64,000 bases of DNA from DATGZX01 sp035296965 (GCA_035296965.1 DATGZX010000101.1:1-64000), one strand, 5' to 3'. Shown: positions 36,898-45,575, numbered from the stretch's first letter. Made by a program: numbers and translations. The notes: a model not told the origin generated them from the letters alone.

Positions 36898-38127
36898 ATG
36901 TCGGCGGGAGTTGACCGTATGAAGGTAAATCTGGCGCCCGTCTCAACCAGCAGCACGCGGTCCAATTCGTCTGCCTGGCAGCCTGCATCTTTCGACTATC
37001 ATCCGCTCACGCGCGTAGTGTTCGGCCCTGGAACTCTCTCCCGCCTCGGAGAGTTGGTACATGAGTTGGGCGGCACCCGCGTCCTTCTTGTCACCGACCC
37101 CGGGCTGGAAGCTGCCGGACATCCGCTACGCGCGCAAGCGTCTTTGCGGGACTCTGGTGCAGAAGTCTTCCTGTTCGACGGCGTGGAAGAGAATCCGAGC
37201 ACGATTCACGTGGAGAAAGGGCTCGCGCTCGCCCGGAAGAACCAGGTCGATTTCATTGTCGCGGTCGGCGGCGGTAGTTCGATGGACTGCGCCAAGGGCA
37301 TTAATTTCTTGTTCACCAACGGCGGCAGTATGGCGAAATACGAGGGCTTTGGCAAGGCAACGAAGCCCATGCTTCCATCGATCGCCATTCCCGCAACAGC
37401 GGGCACCGGCAGTGAGGCTCAATCGTACGCCCTGATCGCCGATGAGCAAACTCATATGAAGATGGCCTGTGGCGACCGCAAGGCGGCTTTCCGCGTGGCT
37501 ATTCTTGATCCGGAGGTCACCGTCTCGCAGCCGTCCGCAGTGACGGCCATCACCGGGATCGACGCCCTGGCGCATGCCCTGGAAAGCTACGTGTGCATTA
37601 AGCGGAATGCGCTGTCTCAGGCTTTCGCGCGCGAGTCCTGGCGCTTGCTCGAGCCAAGTCTGGAGACTGCCTTGCGCGAGCCTGGCAACCTTGATGCGCG
37701 GAGTGCAATGCAACTGGGTGCTCACTTTGCCGGTATTGCGATTGAAAACTCGATGCTCGGCGCTTGCCACGCCTGCGCGAATCCGCTGACCGCTCATTAC
37801 GGGTTGACGCACGGCATCGCCATTGGGATCTTGCTGCCCCACGTGCTCCGCTTTAACGCTCCCGCGGTTGGTAGCCTGTACGGCGAACTGGCCCATGAGG
37901 CGGGGCTGCTGAATGGTAATCTTGGCGTTGCCAGCGAATCGCTTGCTCGGCGGATTACCGATTTGCTGGTGGCATCGCGCTTGCCCACGGACCTGGCGAG
38001 CTGCGGCGTAAGCGAAGGCATCCTCCCGGTGCTTGCGGAAGAAGCAACTCAGCAATGGACCGCCAAGTTCAATCCGCGTCCGCTGACCGAGGCCGATTTC
38101 GTCCATCTGTACGAGGCAGCGCTATGA
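36898..38127 (+). CDS. Iron-containing alcohol dehydrogenase
   Basis: This 409-residue enzyme has 'AVGGGSSMDCAKG' (NAD-binding glycine motif), 'PATAGTGSEAQSYALI' and the iron-binding region 'GIDALAHALESYV' plus 'HACANPLTAHYGLTHGIA'. The Asp and three His metal ligands are present. The N-terminal 30 residues are a Ser/Thr-rich extension. A GGAAG lies before the ATG. It follows the aldehyde dehydrogenase by 60 bases, so it probably reduces (or produces) the aldehyde of that step. The stop overlaps the ATG of the next propeller gene. Confidence 0.92.
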   Translation: MSAGVDRMKVNLAPVSTSSTRSNSSAWQPASFDYHPLTRVVFGPGTLSRLGELVHELGGTRVLLVTDPGLEAAGHPLRAQASLRDSGAEVFLFDGVEENPSTIHVEKGLALARKNQVDFIVAVGGGSSMDCAKGINFLFTNGGSMAKYEGFGKATKPMLPSIAIPATAGTGSEAQSYALIADEQTHMKMACGDRKAAFRVAILDPEVTVSQPSAVTAITGIDALAHALESYVCIKRNALSQAFARESWRLLEPSLETALREPGNLDARSAMQLGAHFAGIAIENSMLGACHACANPLTAHYGLTHGIAIGILLPHVLRFNAPAVGSLYGELAHEAGLLNGNLGVASESLARRITDLLVASRLPTDLASCGVSEGILPVLAEEATQQWTAKFNPRPLTEADFVHLYEAAL

Positions 38128-39347
38128 GACGATGGTTCGGCAACGATCGTCGAAAAATCCGCTCGGGTATGGCTGCGCGCTGCTTGCTGGGTCTAGCCTG
38201 CATGGGCCTCCTCGCTGCCGCCACGTTGGGCCTCGATAGCGTCGAGAGCAAGGCAGGGAGAGATTGGCCGGTATTCCGTGGCAACCCACTGCAAACAGGA
38301 ATTGCGGCCTCCCACTTGCCAGATGACCTGGAGATCTTGTGGAAGGTTAACGTCGCTGCGAACTCGAACCCGAATTCTGACAGCAGCTTCGAGGGGACAG
38401 CAGCCATTGTTAATGGCACCGTTTACATTGGCTCGATGGATCAAAGTCTCTACGCAATCGCTTTGAATTCCGGAAAGGTCAAATGGAGATACACGAGCGA
38501 CAAGGACAAAGGCATCAAGGTCGGCCCCATCAAGACGGCCGTGAGCGTGCGCGACGGATTCGTTTACGCGGGTGATTGTGACGGCATGTTCCATTGCCTG
38601 AACGCCGCCACCGGAGCCCGGCTCTGGACTTACGAGACCAATGCGGAAATCACATCGGCAGCGAGTTTTGCCGGGGAAAACGTCCTTTTCGGGGCCGATG
38701 ATGAGACTATGTATTGCCTGGACCGCAATGGCAAGGAGCGCTGGAAATTCAAAGTCCCCGGCGGGCCAGTGCTGGGAACGCCGGCGATCGTCGGCGATCG
38801 GACCTTTGCGGCGGGCTGCGATAGCTCGTTGCACGTAATTGATACCGCCGCAGGCAAGGAAATCGGCAGCCCCGTCAATCTGGGCGGGCAAGTAGGCGCC
38901 AGCGTCGCCGTTCTCAAAGACAACCTGTACGTCGGCACGATGAGCAATCAATTCCTGGCTATCGACTGGAAGAAGGGCGAAATCACCTGGAGTTTCACAG
39001 CGGAGAACCATCCGCAGTCCTTTTATTCGTCGGCGGCCGTGACGGAAACACTCGTCGTGGTCGGCAGTCGTGACAAACGCGTCCATGCGTTTGAGCGGAA
39101 TACAGGTAAGGAACTCTGGAGCTATCTCACACGTAAGAATGTGGACAGCTCGCCGGTGATTGTCGATAGACGGGTAATTGTTGGCTCGCTGGACGGCAAC
39201 CTCTACGTGCTCGATCTCGCCCATGGGACCGAGCTGCAAAAACTCAAGCTTGGCAGCGGGATCAGTGCCTCGCCGGCAGTAGCCGAGAATCGTCTGGTGA
39301 TTGGAACTCAGGATGGGGTCGTCTATTGTCTCGGGGCAAAGAAGTGA
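38124..39347 (+). CDS. Exported PQQ-like beta-propeller protein 4
   Basis: This 407-residue protein has a positively charged N-terminus followed by a hydrophobic segment ('LLGLACMGLLAAATLGLDS'). Then comes 'RDWPVFRGNPLQTGIA', the propeller start motif. Blades include 'ALNSGKVKWRYTS', 'CLNAATGARLWTYET' and 'AFERNTGKELWSYLT'. The four-base overlap with the alcohol dehydrogenase shows direct translational coupling of an exported propeller protein to a cytoplasmic oxidoreductase, which is unusual. Confidence 0.88.
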   Translation: MRRWFGNDRRKIRSGMAARCLLGLACMGLLAAATLGLDSVESKAGRDWPVFRGNPLQTGIAASHLPDDLEILWKVNVAANSNPNSDSSFEGTAAIVNGTVYIGSMDQSLYAIALNSGKVKWRYTSDKDKGIKVGPIKTAVSVRDGFVYAGDCDGMFHCLNAATGARLWTYETNAEITSAASFAGENVLFGADDETMYCLDRNGKERWKFKVPGGPVLGTPAIVGDRTFAAGCDSSLHVIDTAAGKEIGSPVNLGGQVGASVAVLKDNLYVGTMSNQFLAIDWKKGEITWSFTAENHPQSFYSSAAVTETLVVVGSRDKRVHAFERNTGKELWSYLTRKNVDSSPVIVDRRVIVGSLDGNLYVLDLAHGTELQKLKLGSGISASPAVAENRLVIGTQDGVVYCLGAKK

Positions 39348-39396
39348 TCGCGGCTTTCGAGCAAGGAATACTAAATGGCCGTGTCTAAATCGGCAG

Positions 39397-39517
39397 ACTA
39401 GCCCGAAGCGTTAGCGAGGTCCTCGCTGACTAAATCGGCAGATACTAGCCCGAAGCGTTCGCGAGGTCCTCGCTGACGCTTCGGGCTAGTATCAACGGAA
39501 TCGTGCACGTTGATATA
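39397..39517. repeat. REP-like palindromic element, copy 3
   Basis: A full palindrome (39441-39493) begins GATACTAGCCCGAAGCG and ends CGCTTCGGGCTAGTATC. A truncated copy precedes it (39397-39432). The tail CGGAATCGTGCACGTTGATA follows, as in the other two copies. It lies in the 197-base gap before the radical SAM gene. Confidence 0.88.
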
Positions 39518-39544
39518 CTCTGCCGCGAATGAACGGGGCGATTT

Positions 39545-40873
39545 ATGGCGACAATGGAAGCAAGTCAGGAGAAGACCGGCCTTGGCAACTATTTTGTGGC
39601 CAACTATCCGCCGTTTTCTTTCTGGAAACCGGATTACCTGGAAGCAGCCCGCTCAGCTCTGAACTCGGCGCCCGTGCAAGGGACGCCCTTGGGGCTTTAC
39701 CTGCATATTCCGTTTTGCCGCAAGCGCTGCAAGTTCTGCTATTTCCGAGTCTATACCGACAAGAATGCCCGCGAGGTGGAAACCTACCTAGACGCGCTCG
39801 CCAAGGAGGTCGAACTCTATAGCCGGCTCCCTATTGTCGGCGGACGCAAATTGCTTTACGTCTACTTCGGAGGGGGGACGCCGTCTTTCCTTAGCGCTGC
39901 CCAACTCCGCGGACTGACGGATCGGCTCAAGCGCTTCTTGCCATGGGACGGAGCGGAAGAAGTCACCTTCGAATGCGAACCAGGGACTCTCCAGCAGCAC
40001 AAGCTGGAAGCTCTCAAGGAAATGGGAGTGACCCGGCTCAGCCTCGGCGTCGAAAACTTCGACGACAAGATCCTGGGTGAGAACGGCCGGGCGCACCTGT
40101 CCGGCGAGATCTACAGGGCCTATGGCTGGGCCCGCGACTTGAAGTTCGACCAGATCAACATCGACCTCATCGCTGGCATGGTCGGCGAGAATTGGGACAA
40201 CTGGAAGGAATGCGTTCGCAAGACGATTGAGTTGAACCCCGACAGCGTGACCATCTACCAGATGGAATTGCCGTTCAACACCGTATACTCCAAGGAGATC
40301 CGCGTAATTGGAGGGGACGAGCCGGCGTCGTTCACAGTGGCTGACTGGCCCACCAAACGGGCCTGGGTCAGCTACGCGATCGACGAACTGGCCTACGTGG
40401 GTTACGAGGTTTCGAGCGCGTACACCATGGTCAAGGATCGCCGGCGCTGCCGGTTCGTGTACCGCGACGTCTTATGGCATGGGGCCGACATGTTCGGCAC
40501 GGGTGTGGCGTCGTTCGGCCACGCCAGTGGCGTGCACATGCAGAACGTCGACTCATGGGAGGAATATGTTGGGCTGCTTGAAAAAGGGGAACTGCCTCTC
40601 AACCGTGCCTTGCCGGTGGCCCGAGAGCAACGGCTGATCCGCGAAATGATTCTCCAACTGAAGACGGGCCGGCTTCATGTGCCCTATTTCCGCCAAAAGT
40701 TCGACACGAACATTCTCGAGCATTTCGCGGCGGGTTTCGGGAAACTAGCGGACGAAGGCTTTGTGAGCGTGGGCGCCGACGACGTCGAATTGACCCGCAC
40801 CGGACTCCTCAACGTAGATCGCTTGCTGCCCACCTTCTTCGAGCCCCAGTATTGCGGGACCAGGTACACATGA
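39545..40873 (+). CDS. HemN/HemW-like radical SAM protein
   Basis: This 442-residue protein has the radical SAM cluster motif CxxxCxxC at Cys58, Cys62 and Cys65 ('HIPFCRKRCKFCYF'). It also has 'YFGGGTPSFL', 'FECEPGTLQQHKLEALKEMG', 'RLSLGVENFDDKIL' and 'INIDLIAGMVGE', the order of coproporphyrinogen III oxidase-like proteins. The C-terminal part carries a wing-like region ('TGRLHVPYFRQKF'). True HemN residues around the porphyrin cannot be verified, and relatives include haem chaperones (HemW), methyltransferases and cyclopropanases. Placed before the chorismate-lyase-like gene, it may modify an aromatic or lipid product rather than porphyrin; that is inference. GGGGCG precedes the ATG. Confidence 0.87.
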   Translation: MATMEASQEKTGLGNYFVANYPPFSFWKPDYLEAARSALNSAPVQGTPLGLYLHIPFCRKRCKFCYFRVYTDKNAREVETYLDALAKEVELYSRLPIVGGRKLLYVYFGGGTPSFLSAAQLRGLTDRLKRFLPWDGAEEVTFECEPGTLQQHKLEALKEMGVTRLSLGVENFDDKILGENGRAHLSGEIYRAYGWARDLKFDQINIDLIAGMVGENWDNWKECVRKTIELNPDSVTIYQMELPFNTVYSKEIRVIGGDEPASFTVADWPTKRAWVSYAIDELAYVGYEVSSAYTMVKDRRRCRFVYRDVLWHGADMFGTGVASFGHASGVHMQNVDSWEEYVGLLEKGELPLNRALPVAREQRLIREMILQLKTGRLHVPYFRQKFDTNILEHFAAGFGKLADEGFVSVGADDVELTRTGLLNVDRLLPTFFEPQYCGTRYT

Positions 40874-40941
40874 TGGTGCAGATTCTGCGCGCCCTGGCGA
40901 GCCGAGCCCCGTAAGGGGCCGGGTTAACGGAAAGTGAGGCC

Positions 40942-41487
40942 ATGAGTACACCTACCAAATTGACCGGCCCGAGTCTCGAAACCCTTTTCTCGCTCTTTTC
41001 GCAGTCCGGGGACATACCTGAATATGAGATTGTGCCCGAAGATGAAGTTCCTCCTCCATACCAGGCACTGCTTGTGCACAATCAGCACATGACCGTGACT
41101 GTAGAAAAACACCACGGGGACCTTGTTGATGTGTGCATCCTGGCACGCAACCAGGTCAAAGACTCTTACGCACGAAAGATACTGCTTGCCCTGCATGGCT
41201 CGGGGCGAATCGTGCAATTCGGCATCGTGCGCATCCACCTGGCTTACTGCAGCGAGCCGGTCCGAGCGGCGATCCTCGCCGGCAAAACGCCCCTGGGCCG
41301 CATTCTCATTCAGCACAATGTTCTGCGGCGTATAGAACCGACCGCCTTCCTGCGCGTCATTCCCGGAGCTGCCATGATGCAATGGTTCAACCTGGAACGC
41401 CCGCGCATGACTTATGGCCGGCTTGCCTACATCCATTGCGAAGGCAAGCCAGCCATCGAACTCCTGGAAATCGTGGCTCCGGAGTAA
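40942..41487 (+). CDS. Chorismate-lyase-like protein (DUF98 type)
   Basis: This 181-residue protein has 'LLVHNQHMTVTVEKHHGD', 'DSYARKILLAL', 'RIVQFGIVRIHLAYC', 'VRAAILAGKTPLGRILIQH' and 'YGRLAYIHCEGKPAIELLEI', the pattern of the second chorismate lyase family (DUF98; mycobacterial and cyanobacterial members release 4-hydroxybenzoate and pyruvate from chorismate). Its length fits. GAGG lies just before the ATG. With activating enzymes and a thioesterase in the same cluster, it could supply 4-hydroxybenzoate as a building block. Confidence 0.72.
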   Translation: MSTPTKLTGPSLETLFSLFSQSGDIPEYEIVPEDEVPPPYQALLVHNQHMTVTVEKHHGDLVDVCILARNQVKDSYARKILLALHGSGRIVQFGIVRIHLAYCSEPVRAAILAGKTPLGRILIQHNVLRRIEPTAFLRVIPGAAMMQWFNLERPRMTYGRLAYIHCEGKPAIELLEIVAPE

Positions 41488-41522
41488 GCCGTGCGATGAC
41501 TTTCCTTCATAGGGGACGTGCC

Positions 41523-41753
41523 GTGCGCAGCTTCTTGATTAAGATAATCGGTGTTCCAGCACTACTCGTACCTCTGGTATTCCTGGCTGGCTGTACGGAA
41601 GGCGAGAAACCAACGCCGCTCAAACGAGCTACGCCGGCTGCATCCACACCCGCGAACGCCAAGGGAGGCAAGGAAGCTCCCGAAAAATCTGGCAAAGACA
41701 AACTTGACGCGGATAAGGATAAGGCCGACGAGAATGTGAAATCGAAACGGTAG
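41523..41753 (+). CDS. Small charged lipoprotein
   Basis: This 76-residue protein starts (GTG, with AGGGG eight bases upstream) with a hydrophobic signal ending in lipobox 'FLAGC'. The mature part is a low-complexity Lys/Asp/Glu/Ala tail. An ATG at 41496 in the same frame is an alternative start. No family recognised; probably a short anchored tail. Confidence 0.6.
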   Translation: MRSFLIKIIGVPALLVPLVFLAGCTEGEKPTPLKRATPAASTPANAKGGKEAPEKSGKDKLDADKDKADENVKSKR

Positions 41754-41784
41754 ATAATTCGCGCCGTGCCAGGAGACTTCCGGT

Positions 41785-42054
41785 ATGGTGCGTCATCCTC
41801 AAGCGGGTGCAATGATGAAAAAAGCCCTGGTTTACCTGGCGGTGCCGATCTTGTACGTGCTACACCAGGACTGGTGGTTCTGGACGGATCAAGAGCATCG
41901 CCTGTTCGGGATGCCCATTGGTCTGGCGTATCAGGCCCTGTTCTGCCTGGCTGCCTCGGCCCTGATGTTTTGTCTGGTCCGGTATGCCTGGCCGGCCCAC
42001 CTGGAAGTTGAAGCCAAGGACATGAAATCGGAAAGGCCAAACGCATGGCACTGA
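41785..42054 (+). CDS. DUF3311-like small membrane protein, partner of the symporter
   Basis: This 89-residue protein has two hydrophobic segments (about 13-28 and 43-65) around 'HQDWWFWTD' and 'FGMPIGLAYQ', the usual DUF3311 pattern. These small proteins are commonly encoded directly before sodium:solute symporters, as here, where the two genes overlap by ten bases. It is probably an accessory subunit of the transporter. M10 or M11 could also be the start. Confidence 0.75.
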   Translation: MVRHPQAGAMMKKALVYLAVPILYVLHQDWWFWTDQEHRLFGMPIGLAYQALFCLAASALMFCLVRYAWPAHLEVEAKDMKSERPNAWH

Positions 42055-43850
42055 TCCTGGCCGTTATCGGCATCTATCTCCTCATCGTCATTTTCATTGG
42101 CCTGGTCAGCCGTGGGTTTTTGAGCCGGACCGGAGAAGATTACTTCGTGGCGACCCGCTCGATGGGTCCGTTCGTGCTGTTCATGTCGCTCTTTGGCACG
42201 AACATGACGGCCTTCGCGATCCTGGGGTCGTCCGGTCAGACTTACCGAGAAGGCATTGGCGTTTTTGGCTTAATGGCCTCGGCTTCTGCCCTCGTGATAC
42301 CTTGCGTACTTTTCTTCACGGGGACCCGATTGTGGGCAATAGGCAAACGCCATGGGTACGTCACGCAGGTGCAGTATTTCCGCGATCGCTGGGAATCGAA
42401 CGGCTTGGGCACGCTGCTCTTTTTCATCCTGGTTTTTTTCTCGGCACCGTACATTCTTACGGGTGTTATGGGCGGTGGGACAACCCTCACCCAATTGACG
42501 AGTGCGACTTATCAACCTCAGCCGGGTAGCCCTGCGAAGTTCGTGCAAAAGACCAGTGGCATGCGCGAGCAGTTGGAAGCGAGTCTGCCGGTGTGGGCAT
42601 TAGACGCTGTGACCCAGAAGTATGCGGACCCGCAAGGGAAACAAACGGAAGATGGGGCCTGGATCGGCAAGCCACCAGCTAAGCGTGGCGGGTTGCACGG
42701 CTGGGTGGGAGGTTTGATCATCTGCGTGGTGGTCTGCATCTACACCTTCCTTGGAGGGATGCGCGGCGCCAATTGGGCCCAGACGTTTCAGGCGATGCTG
42801 CTCTTGGTGTTCGGAGCCGTTGGTTTCATCGCCATCACGAACAACGCACGCATCGGCGGTTTTGCTCACGCCCTGGATACTCTCCAGGCTGATCCTGAGA
42901 AGGCCAAGCTTCTTGCTCGCGACCACGTTGCGCCGCTCAGATTCTGGAGCTATACGCTCATCCCTTTGTCCGTGGGCATGTTTCCGCACATGTTCATCCA
43001 CCTGCTGACTTCCAAAAAGCTTGGGAATTTCCGCTATACTTTCGTGTTCTACCCGATATGCATCGGCTTGGTCTGGCTGCCGAGCGTGCTGTTAGGCCTG
43101 GTCGCAGCCGGGGTCTTCCCGGGATTGTCCCAGGCAGAAACGATCGGCGTCTTGTTACGACTGTATCGCACCTATGCCCCGGACCTGGTGACTGGCTTAT
43201 TCGGTGCCGGAGTCTTCGCCGCCGTCATGGGCTCGCTGGATTCCCACATCCTTTGCCTGGGTAGCATGTTTACGCAAGACGTCGTGGACCACTATGGCCT
43301 GATTGGACAGATGAACGATAGCAAGAAAGTGTTCGTCGCGCGCAGCTTCGTCGTCCTCCTCTTGGGGGCAGTGTTCCTGGCCGCACAGTTCACGGACCAG
43401 CGTACTATTTTTGGCACGGGGACCTGGTGCTTCTCGGCTTTCTCCGCGCTGTTCCCCATCTTGCTGGCTGCACTCTTTTGGAAGCGGAGCACCAAAGCTG
43501 GTATCATTGCCTCCGCCTTAAGCGTCGCGATCTTGATCCCACTCTTCTACTGCCTGGCCAACTACGGTCAGGAAGAAAAATACACTGTCACTAACTGGGA
43601 GCAGCTTTCGCAGCATCTCTATAACCTGTTCACCACTGGAAGAAACACTAAAACCAGTGCTGAGGGCGTCTTACCCGTTGCGGTAATCCTGCCTGTTGCC
43701 GCTCTGTTGCTGGTGGTGGTATCGCTCGTGACGCGAAGGCCAACGCAGGCCACTCTAGAACAATTTTTCCCGTCCAGATCGTCTGCCAGCACAACGGCCG
43801 AATCCGTGGACGCTCACGCGGGACCTGTGCCGACACCGGTAAAGACATGA
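42045..43850 (+). CDS. Sodium:solute symporter (SSS family)
   Basis: This 601-residue inner-membrane protein has about 13-14 hydrophobic segments. Motifs include 'GEDYFVATRSMGPFVLFMS' at the first helices and 'AVMGSLDSHILCLGSMFTQDV' near helix 9. It imports a solute using the sodium gradient; typical substrates are carboxylates, amino acids or sugars. A soluble loop of about 75 residues (155-230) between helices 4 and 5 is longer than usual. The gene overlaps the DUF3311 gene and its stop overlaps the glycosyltransferase ATG. Confidence 0.9.
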   Translation: MALILAVIGIYLLIVIFIGLVSRGFLSRTGEDYFVATRSMGPFVLFMSLFGTNMTAFAILGSSGQTYREGIGVFGLMASASALVIPCVLFFTGTRLWAIGKRHGYVTQVQYFRDRWESNGLGTLLFFILVFFSAPYILTGVMGGGTTLTQLTSATYQPQPGSPAKFVQKTSGMREQLEASLPVWALDAVTQKYADPQGKQTEDGAWIGKPPAKRGGLHGWVGGLIICVVVCIYTFLGGMRGANWAQTFQAMLLLVFGAVGFIAITNNARIGGFAHALDTLQADPEKAKLLARDHVAPLRFWSYTLIPLSVGMFPHMFIHLLTSKKLGNFRYTFVFYPICIGLVWLPSVLLGLVAAGVFPGLSQAETIGVLLRLYRTYAPDLVTGLFGAGVFAAVMGSLDSHILCLGSMFTQDVVDHYGLIGQMNDSKKVFVARSFVVLLLGAVFLAAQFTDQRTIFGTGTWCFSAFSALFPILLAALFWKRSTKAGIIASALSVAILIPLFYCLANYGQEEKYTVTNWEQLSQHLYNLFTTGRNTKTSAEGVLPVAVILPVAALLLVVVSLVTRRPTQATLEQFFPSRSSASTTAESVDAHAGPVPTPVKT

Positions 43851-45136
43851 GGATCGCCTACGTCACCGCCGGCGCCGCGAATATGTACTGCGGCAGTTGT
43901 CTGCACGACAACACGCTGGTGACGGCGCTGCTCGCGCAGGGCCACGACGCACTCCTCATCCCAACCTATACGCCGATCCGCACGGACGAACCAAACGTCA
44001 GCCAGAGGCGCGTCTTCTTTGGCGGTATCAATGTCTTCCTGCAACAAAAATCGGCGCTGTTTCGACACACCCCCTGGCTGCTCGATCGCCTTCTCGATGC
44101 GCCGGGGCTGCTGCGCTGGGTGACCGCGCGGTTCGGCTTCAAGACCGAGGCGGAGCTGCTCGGCGAATTGACCATCTCCATGCTGAAAGGGGAACACGGT
44201 AATCAGCGGAAGGAGGTTGCCAAACTGGCCCGCTGGCTCGCGACCGACGTGAAGCCGGAAGTGATCAATCTGACCAATGCAATTATTTCTGGATTGGTCC
44301 ATGAGGTGAAGCGGCATGTGGGCGCACCGGTGCTGTGCACCTTGCAAGGGGATGACGTCTTCCTGGAATCATTGCCCGACGCATATCGCACGCGGGCCCT
44401 GCAATTGATCCGAGAGCACTGCCGCGAGTTCGATGGTTTTATTGCCACAAGCGTGTATTATGCGGATTTCATGGCCGACTATTTCTCGATCCCTCGCGAG
44501 CGGATCGACGTCATTTATCCTGGTCTGAATCTCTTGCAGCAATACGACAGCCGGCCGTCCAGCAATGGGCCGCCCTACACCATTGGCTACTTCGCCAGGA
44601 TTTGCCCGGAGAAAGGCCTCCATGTCCTGGTCGAAGCCTTTCGCATACTCCGGAAGACCGCAGGGTCCGTTCCGTGCCGGCTGCACGTATCCGGCTGGCT
44701 TGGGGAAAACCATCGACCTTACCTGGAAGGCCTGCGGCAAAGCCTGCAGCAGAATGGGCTGGAAAAAGACTTCTCTTACACGGAGTCGCCCGATCACTCC
44801 AGCAAGGTCAAGTTCTTGCGAAGCCTTGATGTCCTCTCCGTACCGACGACTTACCGAGAGCCCAAGGGGCTCTACATCCTGGAGGCCCTGGCTGCCGGCG
44901 TGCCGGTCGTGCAGCCACGGCACGGCTCGTTTCCCGAGCTCATCGAAGCGACGGGCGGAGGCTTGCTTGTCAATCCGAACGACCCCGAGGATTTGGCCCA
45001 TACCCTCGGCAAACTCCTGGTCGACGTGGTCCATCGAGAAGGGCTGGGACGTAAGGGCAGGGAGGTTGTGCGGCAACGCTTTACCGCCGAGCGCATGGCT
45101 CGGGAAACCGCCCTGGTCTATCGAAAGTACTTATGA
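43847..45136 (+). CDS. GT4-type glycosyltransferase
   Basis: This 429-residue protein has the GT-B fold signature. The N-terminal half has 'AYVTAGAANMYCGSCLHDN' (acceptor side). The C-terminal half has 'IGYFARICPEKGLHVLVEAF', 'FLRSLDVLSVPTTYREPKGL' and 'LEALAAGVPVVQP', the standard EX7E nucleotide-sugar site of GT4. It probably transfers a sugar to a small acceptor in the cytoplasm. It overlaps the symporter and the thioesterase gene by four bases on each side, so the three are translationally coupled. Confidence 0.9.
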   Translation: MRIAYVTAGAANMYCGSCLHDNTLVTALLAQGHDALLIPTYTPIRTDEPNVSQRRVFFGGINVFLQQKSALFRHTPWLLDRLLDAPGLLRWVTARFGFKTEAELLGELTISMLKGEHGNQRKEVAKLARWLATDVKPEVINLTNAIISGLVHEVKRHVGAPVLCTLQGDDVFLESLPDAYRTRALQLIREHCREFDGFIATSVYYADFMADYFSIPRERIDVIYPGLNLLQQYDSRPSSNGPPYTIGYFARICPEKGLHVLVEAFRILRKTAGSVPCRLHVSGWLGENHRPYLEGLRQSLQQNGLEKDFSYTESPDHSSKVKFLRSLDVLSVPTTYREPKGLYILEALAAGVPVVQPRHGSFPELIEATGGGLLVNPNDPEDLAHTLGKLLVDVVHREGLGRKGREVVRQRFTAERMARETALVYRKYL

Positions 45137-45549
45137 GTTCTCCTGTCTTCCACACCACGCGCCGCATCGAATTCGCTGACACGGACATGGCCGGCATCGT
45201 GCACTTCGCCAATTTTTTTCGCTTCATGGAAATTGCTGAAGTGGAATTCCTGCGCTCGCGCGGCATCTCGGTCATGATGGCGTGGGAAGGCCAGAAAATC
45301 AGCTTTCCGCGCGTATCCGCTTCGTGCGATTTCATCAAACCTGCCCATTTCGAGGACGTGCTGGACGTGGCAGTGAGCATCAATAGGATCGGCCGCAAGT
45401 CCGTGACCTATGCGCTGGAGTTCTCGAAGGAAGGTCAGCTAGTCGCCCGTGGGCAGGTCAGCTCCGTCTGCTGCCGGGTCGATTCGCGAACCTTGGAATC
45501 GATCGAGATCCCGCCGTCGCTGCGTGCGAAACTTGAAAGCACCGAATAG
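45133..45549 (+). CDS. YbgC/4-hydroxybenzoyl-CoA thioesterase family protein
   Basis: This 138-residue hot-dog-fold protein has the signature 'RRIEFADTDMAGIVHFANFF' near its N-terminus, where the conserved Asp of the DTDxxGxVxHxxY motif is expected to be catalytic. It should hydrolyse an acyl- or aryl-CoA thioester. It is the last gene of the plus-strand cluster and is followed by an inverted repeat overlapping its stop codon. Confidence 0.88.
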   Translation: MSSPVFHTTRRIEFADTDMAGIVHFANFFRFMEIAEVEFLRSRGISVMMAWEGQKISFPRVSASCDFIKPAHFEDVLDVAVSINRIGRKSVTYALEFSKEGQLVARGQVSSVCCRVDSRTLESIEIPPSLRAKLESTE

Positions 45550-45575
45550 AACCTTTGCCGCAGGTTCTACTCGGT
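45541..45575. terminator. Bidirectional terminator-like hairpin between convergent genes
   Basis: ACCGA-A-TAGAACCT and AGGTTCTA-C-TCGGT form a stem of 13 base pairs with one mismatch around a seven-base loop. The stem includes the stop codon of the thioesterase gene. No strong U-tract follows on either strand, so termination could also be weak or Rho-assisted. Confidence 0.6.
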
